Source: Rhodoluna sp. (GTDB lineage: Bacteria; Actinomycetota; Actinomycetes; Actinomycetales; Microbacteriaceae). From it: 64,000 nt of DNA. Shown here one piece after another: positions 26,029 through 34,975 of the stretch (the first letter of the stretch is position 1; each line of letters opens with the position of its first letter). The translations under genes and the position numbers were made by a program. Location of the stretch: contig NZ_JAHEIM010000004.1 of assembly GCF_024639375.1 (NCBI RefSeq), forward strand, positions 1 to 64,000. The letters are read 5' to 3'. A model generated the notes under the pieces. The model had not been told where the DNA came from, did not search any database, and was given only the letters and a program-made list of their open reading frames with translations.

Positions 26029-27370
26029 TGAAGCGTGAGTACTGACCCTGGAACGCAACCACGACGGTTCCGGTAGGTCCGTTTCTTTGCTTTGCCAAAA
26101 TTAGATCGGCTTCGCCCGCACGTGGGTGATCTTTTTCATATTGACCTTCGCGGTGCAACAGAATCACTACGTCGGCATCTTGCTCTAGCGAGCCCGATTC
26201 ACGAAGCTGAGAGATTTCAGGCTTTTTGTCTTTGGTCTGCTCTGAGTTTCGGTTTAGCTGTGAAATGGCAACCACCGGCACACCAAGTTCTTTTGCCAAC
26301 AACTTGAGTGCTCGTGAGAACTCAGAAACTTCTTGCTGGCGGTTTTCAACCTTTTTGCCAGATGTCATCAGCTGGATGTAGTCGATAACCACCATCTTCA
26401 AATCAACGCGCTGAGCCAAACGACGGCACTTGGCGCGAATCTCAACCAAGGTCATGTTTGGGCTGTCGTCGATGTAAAGCGGGGAATCGTTGATCTGGCC
26501 ACGAACCGCTGCCATGCGAGCCCAAGCGGTGTCGCTCAGGTTTCCTTTGCGCATGTCTTGCAGTGGAATGCCCGACTCGGCCGAAAGCATTCTCATGGCA
26601 ATTTCGGCGCGACCCATTTCTAGTGAGAAGAACACCGAAGCACGCTTGTGCTTGATGGCCGCGGTGCGAGCAAAGTCGAGAGCCAGGGTTGACTTACCAA
26701 CCGCTGGGCGGGCCGCCACAATCACAAACTGGCCGCCGTGTAATCCGTGGGTCATCTCGTCAAGCTCGGTGAAGCCGGTTGGCACACCGGTCATTTCGCC
26801 ACCACGCTGCTGGGCCAGCTCAATTTCTGAGATAGCAGCCTCGATTGAGGTGTTGAGGTCAACAATGTCTTCGCGGGTGGCACTGCGTGAGACCGAATAA
26901 ACGTCTTCTTGGGCCTGGTTGACCAGGTCTTCTACTTCACCCTCGTTTTGGTAGCCAAGTTGGGCGATTTTGGTGCCCACCTCAACCAGGCGACGAAGAG
27001 TAGCCTTCTCGTTGACGATTTGAGCATAAAAACCAGAGTTAGCCGCGGTTGGCACATAAGAAGTAAGTGTGTGAAGGTAATCGGCGCCGCCAGCCTTCAC
27101 CAGCATGCCGGTTTGCTGAAGCTCGTTGGTTACGGTGATTACGTCGGTTGGTTCACCCTTGGCAAACAGCGACAAAATCGCATTAAAGATGACTTCGTGC
27201 TTTGGGGCATAAAAATCGATGCCGCGCACTTGCTCTTGGGCTTCGGCTACAGCCTCGGCTGAAAGCAGCATGCCGCCAAGGGTGCTCATTTCGGCATCTA
27301 TGTTGTTAGGCAGCATGCGCGCATTGCCAAGGCTTGGATCTTCAAGCGGTGGCACTGGAAAAAGCGACAT
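26012..27370 (-). CDS. dnaB: replicative DNA helicase DnaB
   Basis: 452-aa hexameric 5'-3' helicase of the replisome. The N-terminal domain starts after MSLFPVPPLEDPSLGNARML with NNIDAEMSTLGGMLLS. The RecA-like core has Walker A ARPAVGKST, VFFSLEMGRAEIAMRM, VVIDYIQLM (Walker B) and RESGSLEQDADVVILLHR. No intein is present although many actinobacterial dnaB genes have one. The start ATG 27370 has AAGGAG six nt upstream. The loader is probably DciA (46690-47187). A group of DnaA boxes lies directly upstream. Confidence 0.96.
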   Translation of the reverse strand: MSLFPVPPLEDPSLGNARMLPNNIDAEMSTLGGMLLSAEAVAEAQEQVRGIDFYAPKHEVIFNAILSLFAKGEPTDVITVTNELQQTGMLVKAGGADYLHTLTSYVPTAANSGFYAQIVNEKATLRRLVEVGTKIAQLGYQNEGEVEDLVNQAQEDVYSVSRSATREDIVDLNTSIEAAISEIELAQQRGGEMTGVPTGFTELDEMTHGLHGGQFVIVAARPAVGKSTLALDFARTAAIKHKRASVFFSLEMGRAEIAMRMLSAESGIPLQDMRKGNLSDTAWARMAAVRGQINDSPLYIDDSPNMTLVEIRAKCRRLAQRVDLKMVVIDYIQLMTSGKKVENRQQEVSEFSRALKLLAKELGVPVVAISQLNRNSEQTKDKKPEISQLRESGSLEQDADVVILLHREGQYEKDHPRAGEADLILAKQRNGPTGTVVVAFQGQYSRFMNMKA

Positions 27371-27681
27371 CTGTACTCCTTGGTTATGGCCATTATTAGG
27401 CCGAGGCTTGTCTAGCATCCACCACCGACACGATTAAATAAAATGCGCCTGTGGATGCAGCTGTGGATAAATCCCGAGACACGCCGTGATTCATGTGTAT
27501 AAGTTGTGGATAAGCCTGTTAGCAATATGTGGAAATAGGCTCTAATCCAAGCAAATGCAAGGGTTTGCGGTTGTGGAAAACTAAAGTTAACAAAGTCTAA
27601 ACTACAACCTCAAGGTTGGGGATAACTCCTCAAAACTGGGGGGTTACCCACACATTTTTGCTAGTTATCCACAATGCGAAG
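27371..27681. other. dnaB upstream region with DnaA-box cluster
   Basis: No gene was found in this stretch. Four 9-mers match TTATNCACA exactly: TGTGGATAA at 27462-27470, TGTGTATAA at 27494-27502, TGTGGATAA at 27505-27513 (all minus orientation) and TTATCCACA at 27665-27673 (plus). Near-matches such as GGGATAA and CCCACACA lie between. This density otherwise occurs only at oriC and before dnaA in this window. It could mediate DnaA control of dnaB or titrate DnaA. Confidence 0.65.
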
Positions 27682-27712
27682 AACAAAAAACGGGAGCCCG
27701 AAGGCTCCCGTT
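27682..27712 (-). terminator. rho-independent terminator of the rpsF-ssb-rpsR-rplI operon
   Basis: AACGGGAGCC-TTCG-GGCTCCCGTT on the minus strand, a 10-bp perfect stem with a stable UUCG tetraloop, followed by TTTTTTGTTC. It lies 15 nt beyond the rplI stop. Confidence 0.95.
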
Positions 27713-27727
27713 CTTAGTTGTTGAAAC

Positions 27728-28180
27728 TTACTTCTTGCCCACAACCTGAAGGGTGATGGTAGCAATGGTGTCGCCGTGTAGACGAACGGTTGCTAGGTGG
27801 TCACCAGTGATGCGGATTGGGTTCACAAAAGCAACCTTGCGCTTGTCTAGCTCGCCTAGGCCAGCAGCAGATACAGCGGCAACAACGTCGCCGGTCTTTA
27901 CTGCACCGAATAGACGGCCGCCAACGCCAGCCTTGATTACCAAGCGCACTGGCTTAGCCTCAAGTGCTGCCTTTAGAGCCTGTGCTTCTTCAACAGTGGC
28001 TAGTGCACGAGCGTCACGAGCAGCCTTGATCGATTCGATCTGCTTCTCGCCACCCTTGCTCCATAGCACTGCGAAACCGCGAGGAAGTAGGTAGTTACGG
28101 GCGAAGCCGTCTTTTACCTCAACTACATCGCCAGCAGAACCGAGGCCTGAAACCTCATTAGTCAGAATTAGCTTTGACAT
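27728..28180 (-). CDS. rplI: 50S ribosomal protein L9
   Basis: 150 aa: [20 protein letters not shown], then [19 protein letters not shown], a central helix linking the two domains, and a C-terminal domain with [17 protein letters not shown]. Binds 23S rRNA at the L1-stalk base. Last gene of the rpsF-ssb-rpsR-rplI operon, ended by the strong terminator at 27682-27712. Confidence 0.97.
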   Translation of the reverse strand: MSKLILTNEVSGLGSAGDVVEVKDGFARNYLLPRGFAVLWSKGGEKQIESIKAARDARALATVEEAQALKAALEAKPVRLVIKAGVGGRLFGAVKTGDVVAAVSAAGLGELDKRKVAFVNPIRITGDHLATVRLHGDTIATITLQVVGKK

Positions 28181-28193
28181 TTATGTCTTCTCC

Positions 28194-28463
28194 TTAGCGG
28201 CCAGCGCCTGCGTAAGGCATTAGAGCCATTTCGCGAGCGTTCTTTACGGCACGGGCAATTAGGCGCTGCTCCTGAACAGAGACGCCGGTGATACGACGGG
28301 CGCGGATCTTGCCGCGGTCTGATACGAACTTGCGAAGGGTCGCAACGTCTTTGTAGTCAATGACGCCAACCTTGATGGCCTTTGCAGGCACATCCTTCAT
28401 GTTTTTTGCGCCACGCTTGTTTGGCTTTTTAGCGTTGCGTGGATCGCTCTTTGATGCTGCCAT
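28194..28463 (-). CDS. rpsR: 30S ribosomal protein S18
   Basis: 89 aa with a basic N-terminal extension ([20 protein letters not shown]), [26 protein letters not shown] and a C-terminal [18 protein letters not shown]. No zinc-type cysteines. Pairs with S6 on the 30S platform; the partner gene rpsF is in the same operon. Confidence 0.97.
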   Translation of the reverse strand: MAASKSDPRNAKKPNKRGAKNMKDVPAKAIKVGVIDYKDVATLRKFVSDRGKIRARRITGVSVQEQRLIARAVKNAREMALMPYAGAGR

Positions 28464-28489
28464 TTTGATCTCCTAGAAAAAATTAAGTC

Positions 28490-28996
28490 TTAGAACGGGG
28501 TGTCGTCGCCAGCTGGCGCGCCTGGGTTTGCCCATGCATCATCGGCAGGCTTTGAAGCGCCCTTCGATACTGCAGGTGCATCGCCCCATGGGTCGCCTGC
28601 TACAGCAGATGCGCCAGCGCCACCTTCACGAGCACGACGGGTGACCGCAGCAGTTGCATAACGCAATGATGGGCCGATTTCGTCGATGTCGAGCTCTAGT
28701 GAAGCGCGAGCTTCACCCTGAGCACTTTGGTAAGCAGATGGTGCCTTTAGGCGGCCTGTAACCACGACTCGTGAACCCTTGGTTAGCGATTGAGCGACAT
28801 TTTCAGCCACTTCGCGCCAAGCGGTGCAACGAACCCAAACGGTTTCGCCGTCTTCCCAGGCATTGGTCTGGCGGTTGAAGGTGCGAGGGGTTGAACCCAC
28901 TCGAACGCTAACTACCGCGATACCACCCTGGGTGTAACGCAATTCAGGATCATCAGCAAGATTGCCGACAATCGTGACGTTGACTTCCCCGGCCAT
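28490..28996 (-). CDS. ssb: single-stranded DNA-binding protein
   Basis: 168 aa with an N-terminal OB fold (MAGEVNVTIVGNLADDPELR, VRVGSTPRTFNRQTNAW, VWVRCTAWREVAENVAQSLTKGSRVVVTGRL). A Gly/Ala-rich flexible linker leads to the acidic tip GDDTPF, which recruits repair and replication proteins. Located between rpsF (6 nt away) and rpsR, the standard bacterial order. Confidence 0.97.
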   Translation of the reverse strand: MAGEVNVTIVGNLADDPELRYTQGGIAVVSVRVGSTPRTFNRQTNAWEDGETVWVRCTAWREVAENVAQSLTKGSRVVVTGRLKAPSAYQSAQGEARASLELDIDEIGPSLRYATAAVTRRAREGGAGASAVAGDPWGDAPAVSKGASKPADDAWANPGAPAGDDTPF

Positions 28997-29002
28997 GAGT
29001 TA

Positions 29003-29401
29003 TTACTCGGCCTTCTTGGTCTTTGGTGCTGCTGCCTTCTTGGCTGCTGGCTTGTCGTCAGCTGCCTCTTCGGCTGAAACCTCAGGAACCTCTACAGGCT
29101 TGATGTTTACAACGGCTTCGTCGGCGCGAAGAACCTTGGTGCGCAACACAGCTTCTGAAAGCTTTAGCTGGCGGTCAAGCTCCACGATGGCTTCTGATGT
29201 GCAGGTCATGTTGACTACTGCGTAGATGCCTTCGGTCTTCTTTGCGATTTCGTAAGCCAAACGGCGACGACCCCAGTGATCAACGTTGTCTACAGTGCCA
29301 TTTGCATTGCGGATAACGTTTAGGAACTTATCTAGGGATGGAGCGACGGTGCGTTCCTCGATTGTTGGATCGAGAATTACCATGAGCTCATACTTATGCA
29401 T
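29003..29401 (-). CDS. rpsF: 30S ribosomal protein S6
   Basis: 132 aa: [43 protein letters not shown] and a long Ala/Lys/Glu-rich C-terminal extension ([20 protein letters not shown]) beyond the usual fold. First gene of the ssb operon. AGGAGG lies 10 nt before the ATG. Confidence 0.96.
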   Translation of the reverse strand: MHKYELMVILDPTIEERTVAPSLDKFLNVIRNANGTVDNVDHWGRRRLAYEIAKKTEGIYAVVNMTCTSEAIVELDRQLKLSEAVLRTKVLRADEAVVNIKPVEVPEVSAEEAADDKPAAKKAAAPKTKKAE

Positions 29402-29511
29402 AACTAACCCACCTCCTTTGGACTAGAACGGCCATGGGATTTCCATGACAGGAGGGTAAATTGCATAGCGTTGCACCTTATAAGGCAAAGCCTTCGGGCA
29501 ACCTGTCTACT
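29402..29511 (-). promoter_or_regulatory. rpsF operon leader region
   Basis: About 110 bp between rpsF and the CCA-adding enzyme gene. It contains a 10-bp palindrome CCTTATAAGG at 29476-29485 and a small hairpin around CCATGGGATTTCCATG (29433-29447). S6:S18 often represses its own operon through a leader RNA hairpin; whether this one has the CCG-containing binding motif cannot be settled by eye. Confidence 0.3.
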
Positions 29512-30930
29512 CTAGCGGGTTTGCCACCAGGCAAGCAAGCGTTTTTCTGCTTCCACAGGGCCCAGCGGGCCTTCTTCTAGGCGCAATTCCATTAGAAATG
29601 CATAAGCCAAACCAACTTCTTTGGATGGCCTCAGCTCAAGAATTCGCATGATGTCTTCACCCGACAAATCCGGGCGCAGCGCATTTAGCTCTTCTTGCTC
29701 CATGATCTGACCAATTCGGTGCTCCAAATCGTCATAGGCATGCGACAAACGGTCGGCCTTGCGCTGGTTTCGCGTGGTTACATCGGCTCGAGTCAAAGCG
29801 TGCAGGCGAAGCAACTGGTCACCGGCATCACGCACATAGCGGCGAATGGCCGAATCGGTCCAGGCCTGGTCGCTGTATCCGAAGAATCTAAGGTGCAGTT
29901 CAATCAAACGGGCCACTGCCTTGGTGGTGTCGTTGTCAAAGCGCAGCGCCTTCATGCGTTTGGCGGCCAGCTTCGCGCCCACCATGTCGTGGTGATAGAA
30001 ACTCACGGCGCCGCCAGGCTCAAGTTTGCGGGTGGCCGGCTTGCCGCAGTCGTGCATTAGCGCGGCAAAGCGCAGCACAAAGTCACCCTCTAGGTTGTAG
30101 TCCTTTTCATAATCGATGGCCTGCTCAACCACGGTGAGGGTGTGCTCATAGACATCTTTATGGTGGTGATGCTCGTCGGTTTCAAGCTTCAGGGCAGGCA
30201 GCTCGGGCAGCACAATCGTCGCCAATCCGCTGCGCACCAGGGCTTCTAGGCCCTCGCGAGGCTTGGCGCCCAGCATTAGTTTGGTCAATTCCACTTGGAT
30301 GCGCTCGGGCGAAACGATTTCGATGCGACCGGCCATGGCCACCATGGCCTCAAAAGTTGCCGGTTCAATCTCGAAGCTCAGCTGGCTCGCGAAGCGAGCG
30401 GCACGCATCATTCGCAACGGGTCATCGCTAAATGAGTCTTCTGGTGCGCCCGGTGTGCGCAGCACTCCGTCGAGCAAATCTTGCAGACCTTTATAAGGGT
30501 CTACAAAGGTCTTCTCTGGCAGTCGCAGGGCCATGGCATTCACCGTGAAATCGCGACGAAGCAGGTCATCTTCTAGATTGTTGCCGAAGGCAACCTCGGG
30601 TTTACGGCTATCGCGGTCATATTTATCGGCTCGATAGGTGGTGATTTCGATGGTGTCATCACCCATGCGAGCACCGATGGTGCCAAACTCGCGGCCGATA
30701 TCCCAGTGGGTATCCACATGCGGCTTCAAAATCGCGATGGTTTCATCCGGGTTGGCCGAAGTTGTGAAATCTAGGTCGGGCGCCTTGCGACCCAAAAATG
30801 CGTCGCGCACCGGGCCACCAACCAGCGAGATTTCGTGGCCGGCTTCAACAAAAATTCTGCCGAGCGTGACAAAGAGTGCACTGTTTGTAGTGCGTTCTAG
30901 GTTGGCTAGCGCCTCGGCCACGTTTTGCAT
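29512..30930 (-). CDS. cca: CCA-adding tRNA nucleotidyltransferase
   Basis: 472 aa. The class II polymerase head has LVGGPVRDAFLGR, the metal-binding DLDFTT, TYRADKYDRDSRKPEV and LRRDFTVNAMA; the central part FSDDPLRMMRAARFASQLSF binds tRNA; a C-terminal HD domain (HDCGKP) follows. It builds or repairs the tRNA 3' CCA end, which is required here because tRNA-Ala at 52469 lacks an encoded CCA. The start ATG 30930 is preferred over one 45 nt upstream that precedes a non-conserved segment. Divergent from the NUDIX gene. Confidence 0.94.
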   Translation of the reverse strand: MQNVAEALANLERTTNSALFVTLGRIFVEAGHEISLVGGPVRDAFLGRKAPDLDFTTSANPDETIAILKPHVDTHWDIGREFGTIGARMGDDTIEITTYRADKYDRDSRKPEVAFGNNLEDDLLRRDFTVNAMALRLPEKTFVDPYKGLQDLLDGVLRTPGAPEDSFSDDPLRMMRAARFASQLSFEIEPATFEAMVAMAGRIEIVSPERIQVELTKLMLGAKPREGLEALVRSGLATIVLPELPALKLETDEHHHHKDVYEHTLTVVEQAIDYEKDYNLEGDFVLRFAALMHDCGKPATRKLEPGGAVSFYHHDMVGAKLAAKRMKALRFDNDTTKAVARLIELHLRFFGYSDQAWTDSAIRRYVRDAGDQLLRLHALTRADVTTRNQRKADRLSHAYDDLEHRIGQIMEQEELNALRPDLSGEDIMRILELRPSKEVGLAYAFLMELRLEEGPLGPVEAEKRLLAWWQTR

Positions 30931-30980
30931 GGTTTCAATCGTGCCACAGGGCTCTGCCCGCGCGTGCCGAGGCAACGGTT

Positions 30981-30986
30981 TAGAGT
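30981..30986 (+). promoter_or_regulatory. -10 element for leaderless NUDIX-DUF6049-murJ operon
   Basis: TAGAGT 6 nt before the ATG at 30993, with no Shine-Dalgarno. Confidence 0.5.
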
Positions 30987-30992
30987 TGCTCT

Positions 30993-31469
30993 ATGACTCC
31001 CACAGGCGCAACCAAAAACCACGGTCGCCGCCTGACCCGGGTAGATGAGACCTCGGCAGGTGGCTTTGTTTTGGCCGCCGATGGTTCAAACCGAGTGGCG
31101 CTTATTGGTCGCCTAACTCGATCTGGTCACTTGGATTGGTGTGTGCCCAAAGGCCACCCCGAAGGTGACGAAAATCTGGAGCAGGCTGCGATTCGCGAAC
31201 TTGCCGAAGAAACCGGCCTCGAAGTCGAAATCATCGAACGCCTGGGCGACATCAAATATGAATTTTCTGCCGGCAACAAACTGATTTCAAAAACCGTGCA
31301 CCACTATCTAATGCGGCAGACCGGCGGTGACCTAACCATCGAAAATGACCCGCAACAAGAAGCGGTAGATGTGCAGTGGTTTCACGTGGACGTTTTGCTT
31401 GCAACTCTGGCGCACGAAAACGAGCGTCGAATTGCGCGGGTAGTTCTCGAGTGGTTGGAGCGCAACTAG
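30993..31469 (+). CDS. NUDIX hydrolase
   Basis: 158 aa with the Nudix box GHPEGDENLEQAAIRELAEE followed by TGLEVE (residues about 53-78), fitting GX5EX7REUXEEXGU. The preceding SAGGFVLAADGSNRVALIGR and WCVPKGHPEG are typical of the (di)nucleoside polyphosphate-hydrolysing MutT group encoded next to murJ in actinobacteria. Substrate not determinable. The stop overlaps the next GTG start (TAGTG). Leaderless start likely. Confidence 0.9.
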   Translation: MTPTGATKNHGRRLTRVDETSAGGFVLAADGSNRVALIGRLTRSGHLDWCVPKGHPEGDENLEQAAIRELAEETGLEVEIIERLGDIKYEFSAGNKLISKTVHHYLMRQTGGDLTIENDPQQEAVDVQWFHVDVLLATLAHENERRIARVVLEWLERN

Positions 31470-32011
31470 TGAAGCGCGTTTTAGTTGCAGCACTTGCCAC
31501 AGCTTTGTTGGTCGGGTCTGCCTCGCCCGCTGGAGCGGTGCAAACCACGAGCAACAAACCGGTGACGGTGCTGCAAGCGAATGAGCCGGATGTTCCCGGA
31601 GTTTTTGTAGTTCCTGGTTCCAAAATCAATTTGGTTTCACGCGAGTCAAATATCCCAGTGCGCATTAAAAACGAATTCGACGCAGAGATTCGCGTTTTTG
31701 TTTATGTGAGCCCAGACAACGCACGCGTGATCACTCCGAACGCTGTTGAAGTTACGGTGCCACCCCTCACCACTATCAATGCAAAAGTTCCGGTGCAAGC
31801 AATTGCAAACGGCGACGTTGTGCTCGATGTTTGGCTCACCACGTTTTCAGGAATTCAGCTCGGAAAGCCGGTGCAATTGAACATGACTGTAAACGCCGAT
31901 GTTGAAGGCGCATTGCTAGTCGGTTTTGCTTCTCTAATCGGTGTGCTTCTGGTGCTGGGTGTAATTCGCACGTTGCGCAAAAAACGCCAGATGCACGAGG
32001 TTGAAGCTTGA
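31469..32011 (+). CDS. short DUF6049-like membrane-anchored protein
   Basis: 180 aa with a signal peptide (MKRVLVAALATALLVGSASP, cut near AGA), one extracellular beta-domain (about residues 45-140: IPVRIKNEFDAEIRVFVYVS, TINAKVPVQAIANGDVVLDV), one C-terminal TM (about 148-168) and a basic tail RKKRQMHEVEA. The gene in this position in larger actinobacteria is DUF6049, usually several hundred residues; this one keeps only the last beta-domain and TM anchor. GTG start at 31469 overlaps the NUDIX stop, and its end overlaps murJ. Confidence 0.65.
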   Translation: MKRVLVAALATALLVGSASPAGAVQTTSNKPVTVLQANEPDVPGVFVVPGSKINLVSRESNIPVRIKNEFDAEIRVFVYVSPDNARVITPNAVEVTVPPLTTINAKVPVQAIANGDVVLDVWLTTFSGIQLGKPVQLNMTVNADVEGALLVGFASLIGVLLVLGVIRTLRKKRQMHEVEA

Positions 32012-33633
32012 GCGTTGCAAGATCTTCACTTTGGATGGCCGGTGGCACCACCATCTCGCGAGTTCTTGGTTTTGCACGTTCGGTAATTCTTGCCGCTGCG
32101 ATCGGTGTAACCACAAACGCAGCTGATGCTTTCGGTGTTGCAAACCAATTGCCAAATAACGTTTACGCAATCATCGTTGGCGGTTTGCTAAATGCAGTGT
32201 TGGTTCCACAAATTGTTAAGGCGCGCAGCAACAAAGATGGTGGCAAGGGCTACATCGATCGCTTGCTCACACTCATCATCACCGTATTTTTTGTAATTAC
32301 TTTGGCGGCAACTTTGGCGGCGCCATTCTTAGTTTCGATTTACACCACCGGATGGTCTGATCAGCAGTTAGCGCTCGCAACCGCCTTTGCCTACTGGTGT
32401 CTGCCGCAGTTGTTCTTCTATGGCCTCTACTCAATTCTTGGTGAAGTGCTCAACGCACGCAGTGCCTTTGGCCCATACATGTGGGCGCCGGTGCTCAACA
32501 ATGTTGTTTCACTAATTGGTCTTGCAGCTTTTGTAATTCTGTTTGGTGCTGACCCGACTGGTGCGCGTGCGATTGAGAGTTGGGGCCCGGCGCAAATCAC
32601 ATTGCTAGCTGGCACAGCCACCGCTGGTGTTGCATCGCAGGCATTAATTTTGTTATTCGCCTGGAAGCGCATCGGCATGAAGTTGAATCTCAATTTCAAG
32701 TGGCGCGGGTTCGGTTTGCGACCTGCATTGAAAGCTGCGTCATGGTCACTCGGCATGGTCGTGGTCACACAAATTGGTGGCCTAGTGCAAACCATCGTTG
32801 CTTCAAGTGCAGTTAGCGGTCGCTCAAGTAATCCGGCGATTGCATCGGTTGCTGCTGCAGCAATTGCTTGGTTGATTTTTATGTTGCCGCACTCGGTTGC
32901 CACGGTTTCAATTGCAACGTCTTATTTCACTCGAATGTCTAAACACGCGCACGAAAATCGCATCGATCTTTTGAAAAATGATTTGGCCGCAGGCCTTCGC
33001 GCAATTTCGGTAATTTCTGTTTTCGCAACTTTCGCACTCATCGTGCTCGCTTATCCGGTATCCCGAGTTTTTGTTGGTGAGTTTGCAGCCACCGCTGCAC
33101 TTGGCAATGTTCTGATTGCGTTGATGTTTGGGCTAGTGCCATTCAGTTTTGTGTTCATGATGCAGCGTGCATTCTTTTCGCTCGAAGATACCCGCACTCC
33201 GTTTTGGTTTACCGTGGTGCAAATTTCGATGCACGTTGCCGGCGCATTGACCATTGCTGCAACTGTGCCAGCGGCACAAATTGTGGTTGCGCTTTCGGCA
33301 CTCACCAGCGTGACAATTTTGGTTCAAGCCGTGATTGCATACACGCTGCTAAGCCGTCGAATTGGTTCGCTCGCCGAGCACCGCATCACTCAGGCAACAA
33401 CGCAATTTTTGATCAGCGGTTTTTTGGCGGCCACGGTTGGTTGGTTCGTGCTGCAGCTTTTTGGTGGCCTCACCGAAAATGCATTTGCCGTCGACACCGT
33501 GATCAGTTCGGTGCTCACCATCGGCATTGTTGGTTTTGTGATGTTGGCGGTTTACATCGTGGCTCTTCGTTTGCTTAGAGTTCAAGAAGTAGACACGGTC
33601 TTAGCGGCACTTAAGGGAATTTTGCGCCGATAA
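32008..33633 (+). CDS. murJ: lipid II flippase MurJ (MviN)
   Basis: 541-aa MOP-superfamily membrane protein with about 14 TM segments. Features: WMAGGTTISRVLGFARSVIL at the N-terminus, GVANQLPNNVYAIIVGGLLN, and LPHSVATVSIATSYFTRMS. It flips lipid-linked peptidoglycan precursor to the outer face. It contains only the transporter core; the C-terminal pseudokinase and extracytoplasmic regions of mycobacterial MurJ are absent. TTG start with TTGA overlap to the upstream stop. Confidence 0.95.
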   Translation: MSVARSSLWMAGGTTISRVLGFARSVILAAAIGVTTNAADAFGVANQLPNNVYAIIVGGLLNAVLVPQIVKARSNKDGGKGYIDRLLTLIITVFFVITLAATLAAPFLVSIYTTGWSDQQLALATAFAYWCLPQLFFYGLYSILGEVLNARSAFGPYMWAPVLNNVVSLIGLAAFVILFGADPTGARAIESWGPAQITLLAGTATAGVASQALILLFAWKRIGMKLNLNFKWRGFGLRPALKAASWSLGMVVVTQIGGLVQTIVASSAVSGRSSNPAIASVAAAAIAWLIFMLPHSVATVSIATSYFTRMSKHAHENRIDLLKNDLAAGLRAISVISVFATFALIVLAYPVSRVFVGEFAATAALGNVLIALMFGLVPFSFVFMMQRAFFSLEDTRTPFWFTVVQISMHVAGALTIAATVPAAQIVVALSALTSVTILVQAVIAYTLLSRRIGSLAEHRITQATTQFLISGFLAATVGWFVLQLFGGLTENAFAVDTVISSVLTIGIVGFVMLAVYIVALRLLRVQEVDTVLAALKGILRR

Positions 33634-33664
33634 AATTGGCTTGCAATCCCGAGGAGAAAAACAC

Positions 33665-34585
33665 ATGCGCGACGTCATCATTATTGGTTCAGGCCCTGCC
33701 GGTTACACCGCGGGCATCTACACCGCTCGCGCTGGCCTAAAGCCTCTCCTAATTGCCTCTTCGGTTGAAGCCGGCGGCGAATTGATGAAGACCACCGAGG
33801 TTGAAAACTACCCGGGATTCCCAGAGGGCATGCAAGGCCCAGATTTGATGGCTAACTTTCAGGCTCAGGCCGAAAAGTTTGGCACCGAGATTTTGCTAGA
33901 CGACGTGGTTGAGGTTGACCTCAAGGGCGACGTCAAAATCGTCAAGACGGGCAACGGCGAGACCTTCGAAGCCAAGGCCGTGATTTTGGCCACCGGTGCT
34001 GCCTACCGTGAACTTGGTTTGCCTCGTGAAAAAGAGCTTTCAGGCCACGGTGTCTCCTGGTGTGCCACCTGCGACGGCTTTTTCTTCCGTGAGAAGTCAA
34101 TTGCGGTAGTTGGCGGCGGCGACTCAGCCATGGAAGAAGCCAATTTCTTGACCCGCTTTGCCACCAAGGTTTACCTGATTCACCGCCGCGACACCTTCAA
34201 GGCATCAAAGATCATGGTTGAGCGCGCCCTAAATAACCCAAAAATCGAGGTTATTTACAACAGCGAGGTGGTCGAACTCAAGGGTGAGGCCCAGCTAAAT
34301 GGCGTCACTTTGCGCAACACCACTGACGGCACCACCTCAGATTTGGCTCTAGACGGCCTATTTATCGCGGTTGGAAATGATCCTCGCGTTTGGCTGGTTG
34401 AAAACCAGGTAGAACTAACCCCAGAAAAGTTCATCAAGGTAGAAGGTCGCAGCTCAAAGACCAGCCTGCCGGGTGTTTTTGCCTGTGGTGACGTAATCGA
34501 CCCAACCTACCGCCAGGCAATTACGGCGGCTGGCTCGGGATGTGTAGCTGCTCTCGACGCCGAGCACTACCTAACCGCACACTAA
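33665..34585 (+). CDS. trxB: thioredoxin-disulfide reductase
   Basis: 306 aa. FAD motif IIIGSGPAGYTAGIYTARA at the N-terminus, the redox-active WCATCDGFF (about residues 133-141), an NADPH motif AVVGGGDSAMEEANFL and the FAD-binding C-terminal GVFACGDVIDPTYRQAI. Uses NADPH to reduce TrxA encoded 44 bp downstream. The start at 33665 is set by GAGGAG upstream; an in-frame start at 33641 is unlikely. Confidence 0.97.
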   Translation: MRDVIIIGSGPAGYTAGIYTARAGLKPLLIASSVEAGGELMKTTEVENYPGFPEGMQGPDLMANFQAQAEKFGTEILLDDVVEVDLKGDVKIVKTGNGETFEAKAVILATGAAYRELGLPREKELSGHGVSWCATCDGFFFREKSIAVVGGGDSAMEEANFLTRFATKVYLIHRRDTFKASKIMVERALNNPKIEVIYNSEVVELKGEAQLNGVTLRNTTDGTTSDLALDGLFIAVGNDPRVWLVENQVELTPEKFIKVEGRSSKTSLPGVFACGDVIDPTYRQAITAAGSGCVAALDAEHYLTAH

Positions 34586-34629
34586 TTTTTATAAAACTCA
34601 ACGTTTCACGACAAACAAGGGAATCCAAA

Positions 34630-34950
34630 ATGGCAAAAGACGTAACCACCGCAAGCTTTCAGGCCGATGTGCTTTCAAGCTCAAAGCCAGTTCTAGTTGA
34701 CTTCTGGGCTGAGTGGTGTGGCCCTTGCCGCCAGGTTTCTCCGATTCTTGACCAGATTGCTGCTGAATACGCAGACAAGATCGAAATCGTGAAGGTAAAC
34801 GTAGACAACGAGCCTGGTTTAGCGCAGCAGTACGGCGTTACCGGCATCCCTGCGCTTCAGGTTTTCAAGGATGGCCAATTGGTCAAGGCAATGGTTGGCG
34901 CAAAGCCAAAGCAGATCTTGGTCAACGACCTTGCTGAGTTTCTGGCATAA
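34630..34950 (+). CDS. trxA: thioredoxin
   Basis: 106 aa with the active site WCGPCR in VDFWAEWCGPCRQVSPILDQ and the cis-proline GVTGIPALQVF. Cytoplasmic disulfide reductant paired with TrxB. The start ATG 34630 matches the normal thioredoxin N-terminus; a 30-codon upstream in-frame extension overlaps trxB and is rejected. Confidence 0.97.
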   Translation: MAKDVTTASFQADVLSSSKPVLVDFWAEWCGPCRQVSPILDQIAAEYADKIEIVKVNVDNEPGLAQQYGVTGIPALQVFKDGQLVKAMVGAKPKQILVNDLAEFLA

Positions 34951-34963
34951 AGCCAGCACAAAC

Positions 34964-34969
34964 TAGACT
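34964..34969 (+). promoter_or_regulatory. -10 element for leaderless aminotransferase gene
   Basis: TAGACT 6 nt before the ATG at 34976; no Shine-Dalgarno. Confidence 0.5.
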
Positions 34970-34975
34970 TATTGG

